In this document: piece after piece, positions 34,775 to 43,409 of the stretch
Layout of the letters: each line of letters opens with the position of its first letter
Numbering within the stretch: the stretch's first letter is position 1
Assembly (NCBI RefSeq): GCF_009498275.1
Contig: NZ_CP045643.1
Coordinates: 7,998,001-8,062,000 of the forward strand
Source: Streptomyces fagopyri
GTDB lineage: Bacteria > Actinomycetota > Actinomycetes > Streptomycetales > Streptomycetaceae
DNA length: 64,000 nt
Direction: 5' to 3'
Translations under genes and position numbers: made by a program
The notes under the pieces: generated by a model
The model's database searches: none
Told to the model about the DNA's origin: nothing
The model's input: the letters and a program-made list of their open reading frames with translations, nothing else

Positions 34775-35415
34775 ATGCCCGACACCGCCGCAGCCGTCGC
34801 GGAACACCCTCCGGGGGCAGCCGTCGGGCAGTCACCGGGAAGCGGGTTCGCGCCGCTCCTGCGCGTCGTCAGGAATCAGGGTCTCCTGGAGCGCCGCCGC
34901 GACTGGTACGCGTTCACGATCACCGTGAACGCGCTCTTCCTGACCGCGATCGTGACCGGCGTCGTCCTGCTCGGCGACACGTGGTGGACGACGCTCCTCG
35001 CCCCGCCGCTCGCCGTGTTCTCGGCCCGGACGGCCTTCATGGGCCACGACGTCGGTCACTCACAGATCACCGCTGGCAAGAGGGCCGGCCGCCTGATCGG
35101 CCTGCTCCACGGCAACCTGCTCCTGGGAATGAGTTACGGCTGGTGGAACGACAAGCACAACCGTCACCACGCCAACCCCAACCATTCGCGGAGCCGTCCT
35201 CACCGACTGGTTCCTCGGCGGCCTCAACTACCAGATCGAACATCACCTGTTCCCGAGCACGCCCCGGCCCCATCCGAGGCGCGCCCAGCCGCTGGTACGG
35301 GCACACTGTCGGGAGCGAGTTGGGTATCCCCTATGCGAAAACCGGACTCGTCGACTCCTACCGGCAGGCCCTGAGCCACATGGACGAAGTCGGTGAGCCG
35401 CTCAGGGCCGGGTAG
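34775..35415 (+). pseudogene. Fatty-acid desaturase with internal deletion and frameshift
   Basis: The N-terminal part is normal: membrane helices, GHDVGHSQITAGKRAGRL (first His box) and [15 protein letters not shown] (second). At about 35187 it jumps directly to [20 protein letters not shown], the third His box QIEHH, in another frame; some 160-170 residues found in intact desaturases are missing. Near 35313 a four-base duplication (GAGCGAG) shifts the frame again before [20 protein letters not shown]. With two lesions the enzyme cannot be made. Intact relatives desaturate acyl chains in the membrane. Confidence 0.87.
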
Positions 35416-35449
35416 GCGCGGAGTCGATCGGGGGCGCGTGCGGGAAGGG

Positions 35450-35495
35450 CTCAGGGGTGAGCGGGGAAGCGCCTCAGGGGTGAGTGGGGGAGCGC
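35450..35495. repeat. Two 23-bp imperfect tandem repeats
   Basis: Copies at 35450-35472 and 35473-35495 share CTCAGGGGTGAG and AGCGC and differ at two positions. A third partial copy (CTCAGGGATG) follows. They lie between the desaturase remnant and the small membrane gene. Confidence 0.8.
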
Positions 35496-35589
35496 CTCAG
35501 GGATGTCTCAGGGTCGCGCACCGGAACCGAGGACGGCGCGGACCCGTTCTCAGGACAGAGAGCGGCAGTAGCCGCGAAGGAGGCGACAC

Positions 35590-35772
35590 ATGTCGAAGAA
35601 CGCGAAGATCGCCGCAGGGGGTGTGGCGGTCGGCCTCATCCTGCTGATCTGGCTGCCCTGGTGGGCCGCCTTCCTGATCGTGGTGGGGGTGCCGGCGGCC
35701 GCGTACCTGACGCTGGATCCCTCGCAGCGGCGCCGGCTGCGCCGTATCACCCGCAAGGAGCTCGGACGCTGA
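35590..35772 (+). CDS. Small membrane protein of unknown function
   Basis: This 60-residue protein starts MSKNAKIAAGGVAVGLILLI, has two closely spaced membrane helices around a WLPWWAAF turn, and ends with a strongly basic tail (RRRLRRITRKELGR). GGAGG sits six bases ahead of the ATG, which supports translation. I do not recognise a family. The basic tail predicts a cytoplasmic C-terminus. Confidence 0.75.
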   Translation: MSKNAKIAAGGVAVGLILLIWLPWWAAFLIVVGVPAAAYLTLDPSQRRRLRRITRKELGR

Positions 35773-35904
35773 GCGCTGCCGGCCCGGTGTGCCCTCGCCG
35801 GGCGTAGACGGAGAGACGGTCATGCCGCCACTCGCGGACCCGACGGGCGTACGGCCCGCGGGCGGCGGCACGCACCGTTCGCGGTGGTCGCGCGGCGTGG
35901 CCGT

Positions 35905-36765
35905 TCAGCTGGGGCGGACGGCCATCTTGTCGAGGGCTTCCAGAAGACCCGGCAGTTCGGGACCGCGCCCCACAGGCAGGACCTCGCCGGGTTCCTCGTC
36001 CAGGAGGACGAACGCGATGTCGTCGGTCCGGGCGACCATCGACCATCCCGGGCCGTCCGCCCGCAGGGTGCGGGCGTCGCCGGTGGCGAACGAAGAGCGG
36101 ACACGGCCGAGCGGCGGCGGCGTGTCCACGTAGGACCGCGCCTCCGCGAGCACCCGGCGTACGCCGTTGCGCCCCCTGCCGTCGGTCGCGGAGCCGTCCT
36201 GAGGGATGCTCTCGTCCTGAGTTCCGTCCTCCGCCCGAGTCCTGCTCTCCGCCGTGACGAACTCGTCGTCGTCGATCTGTTCCCGCCACGTCGCCCACTG
36301 CAGGGCGATCTCGTCGGCGCCGAGTCGCCGTTGCGCCGGTCCCCAGTCGGTGGTGTCCGGGGGGCTGAGCGGCGCCCGCTCCGCGAGATCGGGAGCGGGG
36401 TCGTGCGGGGCGGGAACGCCCGGCGCCGCGACGGCGACCGCGAGGGGCCAGCCCGGCAGCGCGCAGACGACCGTCCGCTCGTCGGGGGACAGTTCGTGCT
36501 CCATGCCGCAGTCCCAGGACGCGATGGCGACGGCGACCAACGAGACATCGTCGATGACGACCGTCCACCGCGCGCCGTCGCCGTCCTGACCGAGCACGAT
36601 TCCGTACCCGTCCGCCAAGGGCGCCAGGTCGAGCGCCGCGCAGGCCTCCGGGTAGTCGTCCCCCAGCACGCTCGGGAACTTCGCGGGCGTCAGCAGCACC
36701 GCCGTCAGCACATAGAGCGCGTCGTCGTCCCCGGTGGCGACGGCGTCCTCGTCCGTCCCGGCCAT
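35905..36765 (-). CDS. Conserved hypothetical protein
   Basis: This 286-residue acidic soluble protein has no family I can name. The N-terminal part (LYVLTAVLLTPAKFPSVLGD, RWTVVIDDVSLVAVAIASWD) looks like a compact alpha/beta domain. A Glu/Asp-rich linker at about 160-200 is followed by a second similar alternating region (SMVARTDDIAFVLLDEEP, LLEALDKMAV). No catalytic motif, signal peptide or membrane helix is visible. GGGAGG lies six bases before the ATG. Coding bias is normal for the window. Confidence 0.75.
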   Translation of the reverse strand: MAGTDEDAVATGDDDALYVLTAVLLTPAKFPSVLGDDYPEACAALDLAPLADGYGIVLGQDGDGARWTVVIDDVSLVAVAIASWDCGMEHELSPDERTVVCALPGWPLAVAVAAPGVPAPHDPAPDLAERAPLSPPDTTDWGPAQRRLGADEIALQWATWREQIDDDEFVTAESRTRAEDGTQDESIPQDGSATDGRGRNGVRRVLAEARSYVDTPPPLGRVRSSFATGDARTLRADGPGWSMVARTDDIAFVLLDEEPGEVLPVGRGPELPGLLEALDKMAVRPS

Positions 36766-36900
36766 CCCAACCTCCCCATCGCTACGTTCGTCGGCGCACC
36801 CTAGTGCGACCGGAAGGTGCTTGTCACGGGCCCGAAGCCCACGCGGAGCTGCAGTTATCCGGCTGGACAGGGGCGAAACGACCGTAGTGGCGCCTCGCCG

Positions 36901-37215
36901 TCATCCCGCCGGCAGACCGAGCAGCGTCCGCGCCACGGTACGGGGTGACTCGTCGCGCTCGCGGGCCAGGGCGATGACGGCGCGGCAGGCCAGTTCGTTC
37001 ACCCCGAACGACAGGGCCTCGGGAGACACCCAGGTCGCGGCCTCGTCGATCAGCTCCTGGTCGTCCTCCGCGCACGCCGACACGTATACCGCGGCGGCCT
37101 CGAACAAGTTGTGCGCACGTTTCTCGGGGCGCTGTTTCGCGGACCGCCGCCCCTCGCTCTCCTCGGCCGTCCTGGGGCCCCACAACACGCGGAATCTGGC
37201 GAACATGCCGGACAT
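36901..37215 (-). CDS. Hypothetical protein
   Basis: This 104-residue protein begins MSGMFARFRVLWGPRTAEES and has a helical body (NLFEAAAVYVSACAEDDQEL, ELACRAVIALARERDE). No domain is recognised. The start at 37215 is the first ATG with a purine-rich sequence ahead; the frame is open to 37272. It is divergent from the MpaB-type gene, with about 97 bases between them for both promoters. Confidence 0.65.
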   Translation of the reverse strand: MSGMFARFRVLWGPRTAEESEGRRSAKQRPEKRAHNLFEAAAVYVSACAEDDQELIDEAATWVSPEALSFGVNELACRAVIALARERDESPRTVARTLLGLPAG

Positions 37216-37312
37216 CGGACCGCCTTCCCCTGCGGGCTCGTCATCGCTGACCGTTCGTATGCTGCTACTCAACGTAGAGTTGGAACCTCGGTGGCAGAAG
37301 GGGGACGGCCCG

Positions 37313-38308
37313 GTGAAGCGCTACGAGCGGCTCGAACAGATTCGGCGGATGGACCCGCGCGAAGAGGCGTCGGAGATCTACCGGCTCACCTCCGTCCACG
37401 AATTCCCGTGGGACCTCGCCCGCGCCCTCGAACTGGCCCTTTATCGCACGTACGCCGTCCCCGCCATCGGCCGGCTCCTCGCCGAGACGGCGGAACTCAC
37501 CGACCGCCCCCAGAAGCGGTACGACGACACCGCGCTGCTTCTGGACGCCGTCGTCGAGCACGGCTTCGACTCCGAGGCGGGGCGTAGCGCGATCCGCCGC
37601 ATCAACCAGATGCACCGCGGCTACGACATCAGCAACGCGGACATGCGGTACGTGCTGTGCACCTTCGTGGTCGTGCCCAAACGGTGGATCGACGCCTACG
37701 GGTGGCGCAGGATGTCACGCCACGAGATCGTCGCGTCCGCCGTCCATTACCGCACTCTGGGACGGCGTATGGGCATCGAGGGCATCCCGGAGACGTACGA
37801 GGAGTTCGAGGCCTGTCTAGACGCCTATGAAGAGGCCCATTTCGGGTGGGACGAGGGCGCGCGCCGTGTCGCCGACTCGACCCTCGACCTGATGACCTCC
37901 TGGTATCCGCGTCCTCTCGCGCCCCTGCTGCGCGCCTCGACGCTCGCGCTGCTCGACGAGCCGCTGCTGCGGGCGTTCCGGTACGAGCCGCCGGGCGCCG
38001 ACGGCGGCCCGTGTCTGCCTTCAGGGAGAACTGAGCGGCGAACTGGACGACTGGAAAGGACTGGAGGCCGCCGGTGTGCGCGTGGTGACCGTGCCCGGAG
38101 CGGGGCACAACATCATGTTCGACTGTCCCGACGCCTTCGTGGCCGAGGTCGCCGGGACGGTCTGACGCCTCAGCTCCGGTGCACGGCGAGTGCCAGGAAG
38201 CGGGCGTCCTCGTCGACGTACGACGTCATGTCCCATCCGGAACCCGCCAGCAGAGGGCCCAGGTTCGCCTTCGCGCGCAGATCGTCCGGCGTGATCCGGC
38301 GCCCCTGA
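37313..38308 (+). CDS. MpaB-type oxygenase (DUF2236), 3' end rearranged
   Basis: The first 225 or so residues follow the DUF2236/MpaB family closely: VKRYERLEQIRRMDPREEAS, FPWDLARALELALYRTYAVP, RINQMHRGYDISNADMRYVL and DLMTSWYPRPLAPLLRASTL. The family includes haem-type oxygenases such as latex-clearing protein relatives. After LLRAFRYEPPG the family sequence stops. About 100 unrelated residues follow, read out of frame through a hydrolase fragment (38004-38165) and antisense to the methyltransferase. Relatives have some 40-60 more residues here, so function is doubtful. GTG 37313 follows GGGGGA. Confidence 0.7.
   Translation: MKRYERLEQIRRMDPREEASEIYRLTSVHEFPWDLARALELALYRTYAVPAIGRLLAETAELTDRPQKRYDDTALLLDAVVEHGFDSEAGRSAIRRINQMHRGYDISNADMRYVLCTFVVVPKRWIDAYGWRRMSRHEIVASAVHYRTLGRRMGIEGIPETYEEFEACLDAYEEAHFGWDEGARRVADSTLDLMTSWYPRPLAPLLRASTLALLDEPLLRAFRYEPPGADGGPCLPSGRTERRTGRLERTGGRRCARGDRARSGAQHHVRLSRRLRGRGRRDGLTPQLRCTASARKRASSSTYDVMSHPEPASRGPRFAFARRSSGVIRRP
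38004..38165 (+). pseudogene. C-terminal fragment of an alpha/beta hydrolase
   Basis: In the frame +2 to the MpaB gene the sequence reads LQGELSGELDDWKGLEAAGV, RVVTVPGAGHNIMFDCPDAF and VAEVAGTV before a stop at 38163-38165. This is the last strand and helix of an alpha/beta hydrolase, with the catalytic His in GAGHNIMFD. The rest of the gene, including the nucleophile elbow, is gone. It was probably joined to the MpaB gene by a deletion ending near 38005. Confidence 0.75.
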
Positions 38309-38778
38309 CGGGCCGCGAGCGCCGCCCGGCCGATCGGATGGAACAGCGCCAACGTGCCACCGGGCCGCACCACTCGCGCCAACTCCCGCAGATTCACCGC
38401 AGGGTTCGGCAGATGGGCGATGAGGCCCGCACCGAACACGGCGTCGAGAGAGCCGGTGCGCAGCGGCAGCGCCGCGACGTCGGCGAGCAGCAGTTGTCCC
38501 TCGCGGTCCCGCCCGGCCCGTACGGCGGCCATCAGCATCGCCGGGGTCAGGTCGGCCCCGATGACCGTCCCGGACGGCCCCACGGCCGCTCGCAGCGGCG
38601 GCAGCGCGCGCCCGGTGCCGCAGCCCGCGTCGAGTACCCGGTCGCCCTCGCGCAGGCCGAGTTCGGCCGCCGCCGCCGCGTACGCGGGCCCGTCGTCGGG
38701 AAACCTGACGTCCCAGCCGGCGGCGCGCGCCGTGAAGAACTCCTGGACGTGTGTGTGGTCGTCGCTCATGTTCCGCAT
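38170..38778 (-). CDS. Class I SAM-dependent methyltransferase
   Basis: This 202-residue protein has motif I VLDAGCGTGRALPPLRAAVG (about 48-67), an Asp at the end of strand 2 (VIGADLTPAMLMAA), motif II LLLADVAALPLRTGSLDAVF and motif III LARVVRPGGTLALFHPIG, i.e. the UbiE/Methyltransf_11 pattern. The substrate is not predictable. MRN at 38778 or the internal ATG three residues later (MSDDHTH) could be the start. It converges on the rearranged MpaB/hydrolase locus. Confidence 0.88.
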   Translation of the reverse strand: MRNMSDDHTHVQEFFTARAAGWDVRFPDDGPAYAAAAAELGLREGDRVLDAGCGTGRALPPLRAAVGPSGTVIGADLTPAMLMAAVRAGRDREGQLLLADVAALPLRTGSLDAVFGAGLIAHLPNPAVNLRELARVVRPGGTLALFHPIGRAALAARQGRRITPDDLRAKANLGPLLAGSGWDMTSYVDEDARFLALAVHRS

Positions 38779-38921
38779 GATCCCGCACCGACACTAAGGA
38801 CGACGCTGCGCACACGTTCGAACGTGACGCGATCGCCCGCCTGCCTTTCTGTGTCATATTGCGGCACGTTTCGAAATGCGACCCCTTTGTGCGCCCCTGT
38901 CCGGACTAGCGTCCGTGGGCC

Positions 38922-39695
38922 ATGGGACACCTGGACCACGCCGCCTTCGGCTGGCTGACCCCCGTGCTGTCGTACGCGATGGCTTGTACCGGCGCGGCTC
39001 TCGGGCTGCGCTGCACCGTCCGCGCGCTCGGCACGAACGGGCGTTCGCGCCGCAACTGGCTGCTCGCCGCGGCCTCCGCGATCGCCACCGGCATCTGGAC
39101 GATGCACTTCGTGGCGATGCTCGGATTCAGCGTCGGTGGCACGGAGATCCGCTACGACGTCCCGCTGACCATCCTGAGTCTGCTTGTCGCCCTGGTCTTC
39201 GTGGGCGGGGGCGTCTTCGCCGTCGGGTACGGCCGCGACCGGGGGCGCGCGCTGGCGCTCGGTGGGCTCACCACAGGGCTCGGGGTCGCGAGCATGCACT
39301 ACCTCGGGATGGCCGCGCTACGGCTGCACGGCTCCGTGCGCTACGACCCGATGCTCGTCGGGCTCTCGGTGGTGATCGCCGTGGTCGCGGCGACTGCGGC
39401 CCTGTGGGCGGGGCTCAACATCAAATCACCGGTCGCGGTCGGCGGTGCCTCACTCGTCATGGGAGGCGCGGTGAGCAGCATGCACTACACCGGCATGCTG
39501 GCGGTGAGCGTCCGCGTCAGCCCTTCCGGTGAGGCTCTTCCTGGGGCCACGGTGATGCAGTTCGTCTTCCCCCTCGCCGTCGGCCTCGGGTCCTACCTCT
39601 TCCTGACATCGGCGTTCGTCGCGCTGTCACCCTCGGCCCGGGAACGCGAGGCCTCCGCGGCGGCCCAGCGGCCGGTCGAGGGCGCCGCCCGCTAG
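38922..39695 (+). CDS. MHYT-domain membrane sensor
   Basis: This 257-residue integral membrane protein with about seven helices carries three MHYT-type motifs: TGIWTMHFVAMLGFSV, GVASMHYLGMAALRLH and AVSSMHYTGMLAVSV. MHYT domains are proposed to bind copper through Met and His and to sense oxygen, CO or NO. Here the domain stands alone without a GGDEF/EAL output, as in many actinomycetes. The conservon kinase starts 57 bases after its stop, so the two may be functionally linked. Confidence 0.9.
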   Translation: MGHLDHAAFGWLTPVLSYAMACTGAALGLRCTVRALGTNGRSRRNWLLAAASAIATGIWTMHFVAMLGFSVGGTEIRYDVPLTILSLLVALVFVGGGVFAVGYGRDRGRALALGGLTTGLGVASMHYLGMAALRLHGSVRYDPMLVGLSVVIAVVAATAALWAGLNIKSPVAVGGASLVMGGAVSSMHYTGMLAVSVRVSPSGEALPGATVMQFVFPLAVGLGSYLFLTSAFVALSPSAREREASAAAQRPVEGAAR

Positions 39696-39752
39696 CCACG
39701 GTCCCGGGCCGACCCGCCCGCAACGCCCTCGAAATCATTGAGTGAGGAGGCC

Positions 39753-42308
39753 ATGCGTACACCCCGTACAACCCCCGCAGCCGGCGCCGAGTCGCCGTCC
39801 CAGGCTCCGGCGCGCGGTCGTCGTGCCCACGCCGGCCCGCCCGCCGAGGAGCACGGCGCCCTCGACGAGGACGCCGGCGGGACGGGATCCGAGGCGATAT
39901 CGCGCCCCGAGGCGATCCCGCGTCGCTCGGGTCGGTGGAGTCCACGCCCCCGCACCGTACGCGCCAAGATCATCTGCCTGCTGATGGTCCCGGTCGTCTC
40001 CCTGTTCGCGCTGTGGGCCTATGCCACGGTGACCACCGCTCAGGACGTCGCGCGCCTGCGACAGCTGCAACGCGTGGACTCCATGATCCGGGTCCCGATC
40101 GACGACGCGGTCACCGCGTTGCAGGCCGAGCGGACGGCCTCCGTCCGCTACGCGACCGATCCGGACTCCGAGCGGCCGGGAGATCTCAGGACGCTCGCGG
40201 AACGCACCGACCGCGCGGTGGCCAAACTGCGGCTCGGGGACCACAACACCGTCGCCGACGGCGCCGATCTGCCCGCCGGGGTGGCCGCACGCCTGGGCTC
40301 CTTCGTCACCGGAGCGGAGGACCTGCGAACGCTGCGCGGCGCGGTACGAGAGCGTCGTACCGGCTGGGACGAGGCCTACGGGCAGTACACCCAGGTCATT
40401 TCGTCCGCCTTCGCGGTGACCGGCGCGCTCACCAGCGTCCAGGACCCGGGTCCGGGATCCGAGGCGCGCGTGCTCCTCGAGTTCTCCCGGGCGGGGGAGG
40501 CGCTCGCGCAGGAGGACGCGGTGCTGTCCGGCGCGCGCCTCGTGGGCACCCTCGACGGTGAACGACTGCGGCTGTTCACCGGAGCCGTGGCCACCCGCCG
40601 TGCGCTGACCGACGCGTCCGTCGGGGATCTGCGGGGGCCCGACCAGGCGTCCTGGCGGGACCTCATGCGCGGGAGCGCGTACGCCGACGTGGGCGCCGTC
40701 GAGGACAGGGCGCTCGCGTCCCGGCCGGGCGCCACCGCCGTCGCCGCCGCCCCGGAAGCCGACTGGAACGCCGCTCACGCGCGCGTACGCGACGCCATGC
40801 GCACCATCGAGGCCGACGCGGGCCGAGGCGTCGAGGGCCGGGCCTACCCGTTGACCCGCGGGCTGCGGACGCCCGCCGGAGCCGCCGTCCTGTTCGGTCT
40901 CGCCGCCGTCGCCGCGTCACTCGTCATCTCCGTACGCATCGGCCGCGGCCTGGTCGTCGAACTGGTGGCGCTGCGCAACAGCGCTCTCGAGATCGCCCGG
41001 CGCAAACTCCCCGACGCGATGCGCAAACTACGCGCGGGGGAGGAGATCGACGTCCGGGCCGAGGCTCCGGCAGGGCCGCCTTCCGAGGACGAGACCGGTC
41101 AGGTCGCGGAGGCCCTGGGCACCGTCCACCGGGCCGCCCTGCGCGCGGCGGTCGAACGCGCGGAACTCGCGAGCGGAATCTCCGGCGTCTTCGTCAACCT
41201 CGCCCGGCGCAGCCAAGTCCTCGTGCATCGCCAACTGAGCCTGCTGGACAGCATGGAGCGCCGGTCCGAGGACCCGGACGAACTGGGCGACCTCTTCAGG
41301 CTCGACCATCTCACGACGCGTATGCGGCGCCACGCGGAGAACCTCATCATCCTCTCGGGCGCGGCTCCCGGCCGGGCCTGGCGCATGCCGGTCTCCCTGA
41401 CGAACGTGGTCCGTGCGGCGGTGTCCGAGGTCGAGGACTACGCGCGCGTGGAGGTACGGCAGTTCCCGGAGACGTCCGTCGTCGGCGCCGCCGTCGCCGA
41501 CCTCACGCACCTCCTGGCGGAACTCGTCGAGAACGCGGCGCAGTTCTCACCGCCGCACACCCATGTCCGCATCACCGGTGAGCCGGTCGGCAACGGATAC
41601 GTGGTGGAGGTCGAGGACCGGGGGCTCGGCATGGGCAAGGAGACGCTGGACGACGCCAATCGGCGCATCGAGGAGACGGAGACGCTCGACCTGTCCGACA
41701 GTGACCGGCTCGGTCTCTTCGTGGTCAGCAGGCTCGCCGCCCGGCATGCCATCAAGGTGCACCTGCGGACCTCGCCCTACGGAGGTACCACCGCGGTCGT
41801 GCTGCTTCCCACGGCGCTGCTGCAGTCGGGCTCGGCGGAAGGGTCTCCTCGCGGGGCGGACCTCGAAGGGCCCGCGGAACACGAGTACGCGCGCGTGCCG
41901 GCCGCCCCCGAAAGGGAGGCCGTCCAGGCGCCCGCCGAGCGGCCCGTCCTCGTGGCCCCCGTACAGGCAGCAGTCGAAGCCCCGGCGAACTCTTCGCCGG
42001 AAACACCGCCACCTGGAGTCACCACCTTGCGGCTGCACCGCCCCGCGGAGGCCCCCGACGGCGACGATGGCCTCCCCAGACGCGTACGGCAGGCCAGCCT
42101 GGCACCCCAACTGCGTGAGCAGCGACCGGAGGAACCGGTACACGTGCCCGGTCCCCGGAGTGAAGACACCCGCACTCCCGAACTCGTACGGGACCGTATG
42201 ACCGCGTACCGCGACGGCTGGGCGCGCGGCAGTGGCCGGAAATCCGGGCCCGGCGGCACCTCGGCCCCCGATGCGGGTGGCGACAGCGGCGAAGGAGACC
42301 CCGCGTGA
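39753..42308 (+). CDS. cvnA: Conservon sensor histidine kinase-like protein CvnA
   Basis: This 851-residue protein has a disordered N-terminus, a membrane helix (IICLLMVPVVSLFALWAYAT, about 70-90), an extracytoplasmic nitrate/nitrite-sensing-type helical domain (about 95-370), a second helix (VLFGLAAVAASLVISVRIGR), then a kinase region with VHRQLSLLDSMERR and an ATPase with LVENAAQFSPPHTHVRI and DRGLGMG. A Pro/Ala-rich tail of some 170 residues follows. CvnA acts in a membrane signalling complex with CvnB-D. ATG 39753 lies right after GAGGAGG; TTG 39738 is an alternative. Confidence 0.92.
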   Translation: MRTPRTTPAAGAESPSQAPARGRRAHAGPPAEEHGALDEDAGGTGSEAISRPEAIPRRSGRWSPRPRTVRAKIICLLMVPVVSLFALWAYATVTTAQDVARLRQLQRVDSMIRVPIDDAVTALQAERTASVRYATDPDSERPGDLRTLAERTDRAVAKLRLGDHNTVADGADLPAGVAARLGSFVTGAEDLRTLRGAVRERRTGWDEAYGQYTQVISSAFAVTGALTSVQDPGPGSEARVLLEFSRAGEALAQEDAVLSGARLVGTLDGERLRLFTGAVATRRALTDASVGDLRGPDQASWRDLMRGSAYADVGAVEDRALASRPGATAVAAAPEADWNAAHARVRDAMRTIEADAGRGVEGRAYPLTRGLRTPAGAAVLFGLAAVAASLVISVRIGRGLVVELVALRNSALEIARRKLPDAMRKLRAGEEIDVRAEAPAGPPSEDETGQVAEALGTVHRAALRAAVERAELASGISGVFVNLARRSQVLVHRQLSLLDSMERRSEDPDELGDLFRLDHLTTRMRRHAENLIILSGAAPGRAWRMPVSLTNVVRAAVSEVEDYARVEVRQFPETSVVGAAVADLTHLLAELVENAAQFSPPHTHVRITGEPVGNGYVVEVEDRGLGMGKETLDDANRRIEETETLDLSDSDRLGLFVVSRLAARHAIKVHLRTSPYGGTTAVVLLPTALLQSGSAEGSPRGADLEGPAEHEYARVPAAPEREAVQAPAERPVLVAPVQAAVEAPANSSPETPPPGVTTLRLHRPAEAPDGDDGLPRRVRQASLAPQLREQRPEEPVHVPGPRSEDTRTPELVRDRMTAYRDGWARGSGRKSGPGGTSAPDAGGDSGEGDPA

Positions 42309-42766
42309 TTCAGGACCCGAGCCTGCGGGCTGCCCAGAGATCCGGCGAGCTCGACTGGCTGCTGGACGACCTCGTGCTCCGAGTGGCCGAAGTACGGCAC
42401 GCGGTGGTGCTGTCGAACGACGGGCTGGCGGTGGGCGCCTCCACCGGCCTCGTTCGCGCGGACGCCGACCATCTCGCCGCTGTCGCCTCCGGCTTCCACA
42501 GCCTGGCCAAAGGCGCGGGCCGTCATTTCGGCGCCGGAGGCGTACGCCAGACACTGGTCGAGATGGACGACGGCTTCCTGCTCGTGGCCGCGGCCGGCGA
42601 CGGCTCGTGTCTCTCCGTCCTCACCGCCGCGACGGCCGACATCGGGTTGGTGGCGTACGAGATGGCACGGCTGGTCAAGCGTGTCGGCGAGCACCTCCAC
42701 GCGCCTCCGCGCGCGGCTGCCCAGCCGCCCGCCGCCGGATCGGCCGAGGAGGGCCGATACGAATGA
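42305..42766 (+). CDS. cvnB: Roadblock/LC7 protein CvnB
   Basis: This 153-residue Roadblock/LC7 protein contains ELDWLLDDLVLRVAEVRHAV, VLSNDGLAVGASTGLVRADA, GGVRQTLVEMDDGFLLVAAA and VAYEMARLVKRVGEHLHAP. LC7 proteins bind small GTPases. CvnB is the partner that links the kinase with CvnC and the GTPase CvnD. GTG at 42305 overlaps the cvnA stop by four bases. A close paralogue lies at 44573-44986. Confidence 0.92.
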   Translation: MIQDPSLRAAQRSGELDWLLDDLVLRVAEVRHAVVLSNDGLAVGASTGLVRADADHLAAVASGFHSLAKGAGRHFGAGGVRQTLVEMDDGFLLVAAAGDGSCLSVLTAATADIGLVAYEMARLVKRVGEHLHAPPRAAAQPPAAGSAEEGRYE

Positions 42767-43158
42767 GCGAGGGCGCGGCGGGCAGCCAGTGGTACGACAA
42801 CGAGGCGGGACCCCTCGTCCGCCCGTACGCGATGACGGGCGGCCGCACCCAACCGGGCCCCACCGGAGTGCGTTTCGACCTGATCGCCCTGGTCGGCCTG
42901 GACACGGGCGCCCCTGGATCCGACGACGACTCGCTTCTCGGGCCCGAACACCGCCATCTCATCGACCTGTGCCGCGTCGAGATCCAGTCGGTGGCCGAAC
43001 TCGCCGCGGGCACCGACCTGCCGGTGGGCGTGGTCAGAGTCCTGCTGGGCGATCTTCTGGAACGGGGTCTCGTCACGGTCAGCCGCCCGGTTCCGCCCGC
43101 GCAGCTCCCCGACGAGCGGATCCTCCACGAGGTGATCGAAGGACTGAGGGCACTCTAG
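42763..43158 (+). CDS. cvnC: DUF742 protein CvnC
   Basis: This 131-residue DUF742 protein has the usual proline-containing start (GPLVRPYAMTGGRTQPGP), a variable middle, and a winged-helix-like end: HRHLIDLCRVEIQSVAELAA, LPVGVVRVLLGDLLERGLVT. It probably contacts CvnB and CvnD within the conservon complex. The ATG overlaps the cvnB stop (ATGA). A 251-base gap separates it from cvnD, wider than usual in conservons. Confidence 0.92.
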   Translation: MSEGAAGSQWYDNEAGPLVRPYAMTGGRTQPGPTGVRFDLIALVGLDTGAPGSDDDSLLGPEHRHLIDLCRVEIQSVAELAAGTDLPVGVVRVLLGDLLERGLVTVSRPVPPAQLPDERILHEVIEGLRAL

Positions 43159-43277
43159 ATGAACGATGCCGGCCCGGTTCGTACCCGCTTGTGCCCACAT
43201 CCGGACCCCGAACAGTCGCGAGGCGGTCGCAACGGTCCATTAGCGATCCGTTCCCTCGCGGGGGAGGCGCAGTTGCC

Positions 43278-43406
43278 ATGATGCTGACTTCGCGCACCCG
43301 CAGAGATGTTCCGAAAGCACCGAAGCGCCCGCCCCGCACCTGGGTCCCACCACACCGCGTGCGGACGGGCCATGCCGACCTTCGTCGGCACTCCCGAGGG
43401 AAGTGA
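43278..43406 (+). CDS. Possible 42-residue basic peptide between cvnC and cvnD
   Basis: An open frame from ATG 43278 encodes MMLTSRTRRDVPKAPKRPPR and ends three bases before the cvnD start. GGGAGG lies about ten bases upstream. It is rich in Arg, Pro and Lys and matches no family I know. It could be a leader peptide for cvnD or chance. Confidence 0.25.
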   Translation: MMLTSRTRRDVPKAPKRPPRTWVPPHRVRTGHADLRRHSRGK

Positions 43407-43409
43407 TCG

